Below are positions 9,628 to 10,674 of a stretch of DNA of 10,674 nt, piece by piece. Each line of letters opens with the position of its first letter. Position 1 is the stretch's first letter. The stretch is from Melioribacteraceae bacterium (GTDB lineage: Bacteria; Bacteroidota; Ignavibacteria; Ignavibacteriales; Melioribacteraceae). Under the pieces are notes generated by a model. That model was not told the origin of the DNA. It did not search any database and was given only the letters and a program-made list of their open reading frames with translations. The stretch covers positions 1 through 10,674 of the forward strand of contig JALSNL010000216.1 of the NCBI GenBank assembly GCA_026987055.1. Reading direction: 5' to 3'. Both the position numbers and the translations under genes were made by a program.

Positions 9628-10307
9628 AACATTCCAAAACCTTGAGAACGATGAACACCAATGCCAACATCATAAACCATTTGTAAAATTTCTTCATCGG
9701 CTTTTAATTTAAAAAGACCTTTATTCGTCGGCATCTTCTGATAATGATAAATAGGAAGTTTTCTCATTTGAATCGGCTCAAATTCAACATTAGTTACTTC
9801 TGTTATATTTAAAAATTCTTTCGCACATTCTTTGATTGAGAATATTAAGCCTTCGTAAAATCCTTCTTCTTCGGGCCAAAGAAATTTGTTTGAATCTCCC
9901 TTATTATTTACAAGAAATGGAGAAAGAGTTTTAAATATTTTTTCGGTTCCGTATATTTTATAAGGTGGATGAAGTGTTACATTTTTCAATTTTAGAACAT
10001 TATCGAATAATCGATATTCATCTATATTATGAAAACTGTTGTAAATATAGGTTATCAATTCATGATTGTTCGAAGAGAAATTTAATTTGACTTTTGTACC
10101 TACTTTTAACAAATTTCCTTCATCTCCATATAATTCTGGGAAGTAAACACCAAATGTAAATGGCTTTAGTTTATGTTGATTATAAAAAGTATTGAATAAG
10201 TTTTTATTTGCCAATTCAAATGATGCTTTTATAAGGGATATAAATCCTCTAAGATAATCTCTTGGTAATTTATCTCCACTCATTTCATAATTAATAGTTA
10301 ATCTCAT
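9612..10307 (-). CDS. cas6: Cas6, pre-crRNA endoribonuclease
   Basis: This 231-residue RAMP endonuclease cuts the pre-crRNA within each repeat, leaving an 8-nt 5' handle. The C-terminal glycine-rich loop is GIGVHRSQGFGMLEV (215-229), the best hallmark of Cas6. The N-terminus (MRLTINYEMS, then LPRDYLRGFISLIKASFE) fits the first RAMP strand and helix. H45 (YNQHKLKPFTFGVYFPEL) is a candidate catalytic histidine, but I cannot confirm it without alignment. Length is normal and no damage is seen. GAGGTG lies 5 bases before the ATG at 10307. It begins 29 bp after the stop of the truncated cas6-like remnant and overlaps cas8 by 4 bases (ATGA), so it leads the interference block. Confidence 0.92.
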   Translation of the reverse strand: MRLTINYEMSGDKLPRDYLRGFISLIKASFELANKNLFNTFYNQHKLKPFTFGVYFPELYGDEGNLLKVGTKVKLNFSSNNHELITYIYNSFHNIDEYRLFDNVLKLKNVTLHPPYKIYGTEKIFKTLSPFLVNNKGDSNKFLWPEEEGFYEGLIFSIKECAKEFLNITEVTNVEFEPIQMRKLPIYHYQKMPTNKGLFKLKADEEILQMVYDVGIGVHRSQGFGMLEVVK

Positions 10308-10336
10308 CTTTTCACCTCAAAAATTTTTCTTATTTC

Positions 10337-10669
10337 TTAATAGTTAAAGCAATTAATATTTAATATATTTTTCTCAATCTTCTGCTCTTCAAATATTCCA
10401 ATCATAAAATTTTGTATAAACTCTTTAACAAGTGGGGAAGAAATCACTAAGCTGGCTTTCGGCTCAAGTAGCTTAATTATTTGGCTTTCAATGCTAAACT
10501 TCTCAAATCTTAATGCAAAGGAAAAAAGTTTATATGTTTTACCTGTTTGTTTATAGCCTTTTGAGTGCAAAAATTCTGCAAATTCTTTTGAACCGAACCG
10601 GAGTAATTTATAAACTGCAGCTGCTAAAGGATAATAATAATTAGGTGTTATTCGATTTGTATTTACCAC
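10337..10669 (-). pseudogene. N-terminal remnant of a second, different cas6
   Basis: The 110 readable residues match the N-terminal half of a Cas6 from a different branch than the intact gene downstream. Family blocks are YYYPLAAAVYKLLRFGS, EFAEFLHSKGYKQTGKTYKL (with H35, a likely catalytic His) and PLVKEFIQNFMIGIFEEQKI. A full protein of this kind is about 240-270 residues, and the C-terminal RAMP half with its glycine-rich loop is missing. Reading stops at 10337 after an unrelated-looking tail (NILNINCFNY). The missing half is not found before the intact cas6, which starts 29 bp further on. The apparent start is a GTG at 10669 at the window edge, inside a likely palindrome, and the first RAMP strand also seems absent, so the 5' end may be damaged too. 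The frame is still open at the edge, so an upstream start cannot be excluded. Confidence 0.7.
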
Positions 10670-10674
10670 AGATT
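10667..10674. repeat. probable left half of a fifth palindrome, cut by the window edge
   Basis: CACAGATT at the very end equals the first 8 bases of the 19-bp palindrome. The preceding TTTAC resembles the reverse complement of the right-hand flanks of the other copies (for example TTTAA before CACAGATT for the copy at 2471). If it is a copy, it would be in the opposite orientation. Only 8 bases are visible, so this is tentative. Confidence 0.45.

Overview
The window is a nearly complete type I CRISPR-Cas locus of the I-B / 'Tneap' kind (Cst1-Cst2-Cas5t effector set). All genes are on the minus strand and read from right to left. From upstream to downstream the order is: a truncated cas6-like remnant, an intact cas6, a CXXC-CXXC cas8 (Cst1 family), a small helical ORF that may be a separate small subunit (Cas11), cas7 (Cst2/DevR), cas5, cas3 (HD nuclease plus helicase), a REP-associated tyrosine transposase (RAYT), cas4, cas1, cas2, a short leader, and a CRISPR array that runs off the left edge. 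The DNA is strongly AT-rich. Several Shine-Dalgarno sites are good while others are absent, and the leader holds a promoter-like element close to the Bacteroidetes -33/-7 form. I infer a Bacteroidota / Chlorobiota / Ignavibacteriota-type bacterium, but the sequence alone does not settle this.

Layout. 1-402: CRISPR array with six complete 30-bp repeats, a 6-bp tail of a seventh at the left edge, and six spacers of exactly 36 bp. 403-519: leader. 520-3144: adaptation block (cas2, cas1, cas4) with the RAYT gene between cas4 and cas3. Each gap between consecutive genes here carries one copy of the same 19-bp perfect palindrome, CACAGATTAGTAATCTGTG. 3142-10307: interference and processing block (cas3, cas5, cas7, small ORF, cas8, cas6). 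Its genes overlap or abut, mostly with good ribosome-binding sites, and it has no palindromes. 10337-10674: remnant of a second, different cas6, with what looks like half of a fifth palindrome at the right edge.

How it works together. Cas6 should cut the leftward pre-crRNA in each repeat and leave an 8-nt 5' handle (ATTGAAAT). Cas8, the small protein, Cas7 and Cas5 should form the Cascade complex that finds DNA targets, and Cas3 degrades them. Cas1-Cas2 with Cas4 add new spacers next to the leader. The transposase is a foreign element in this otherwise canonical order, and the palindromes are probably its REP-like substrates spread through the gaps of the operon. The unusual points are this RAYT/palindrome occupation, the broken second cas6, a large insertion in Cas7, an acidic insertion in Cas1, and a separately encoded small-subunit candidate.
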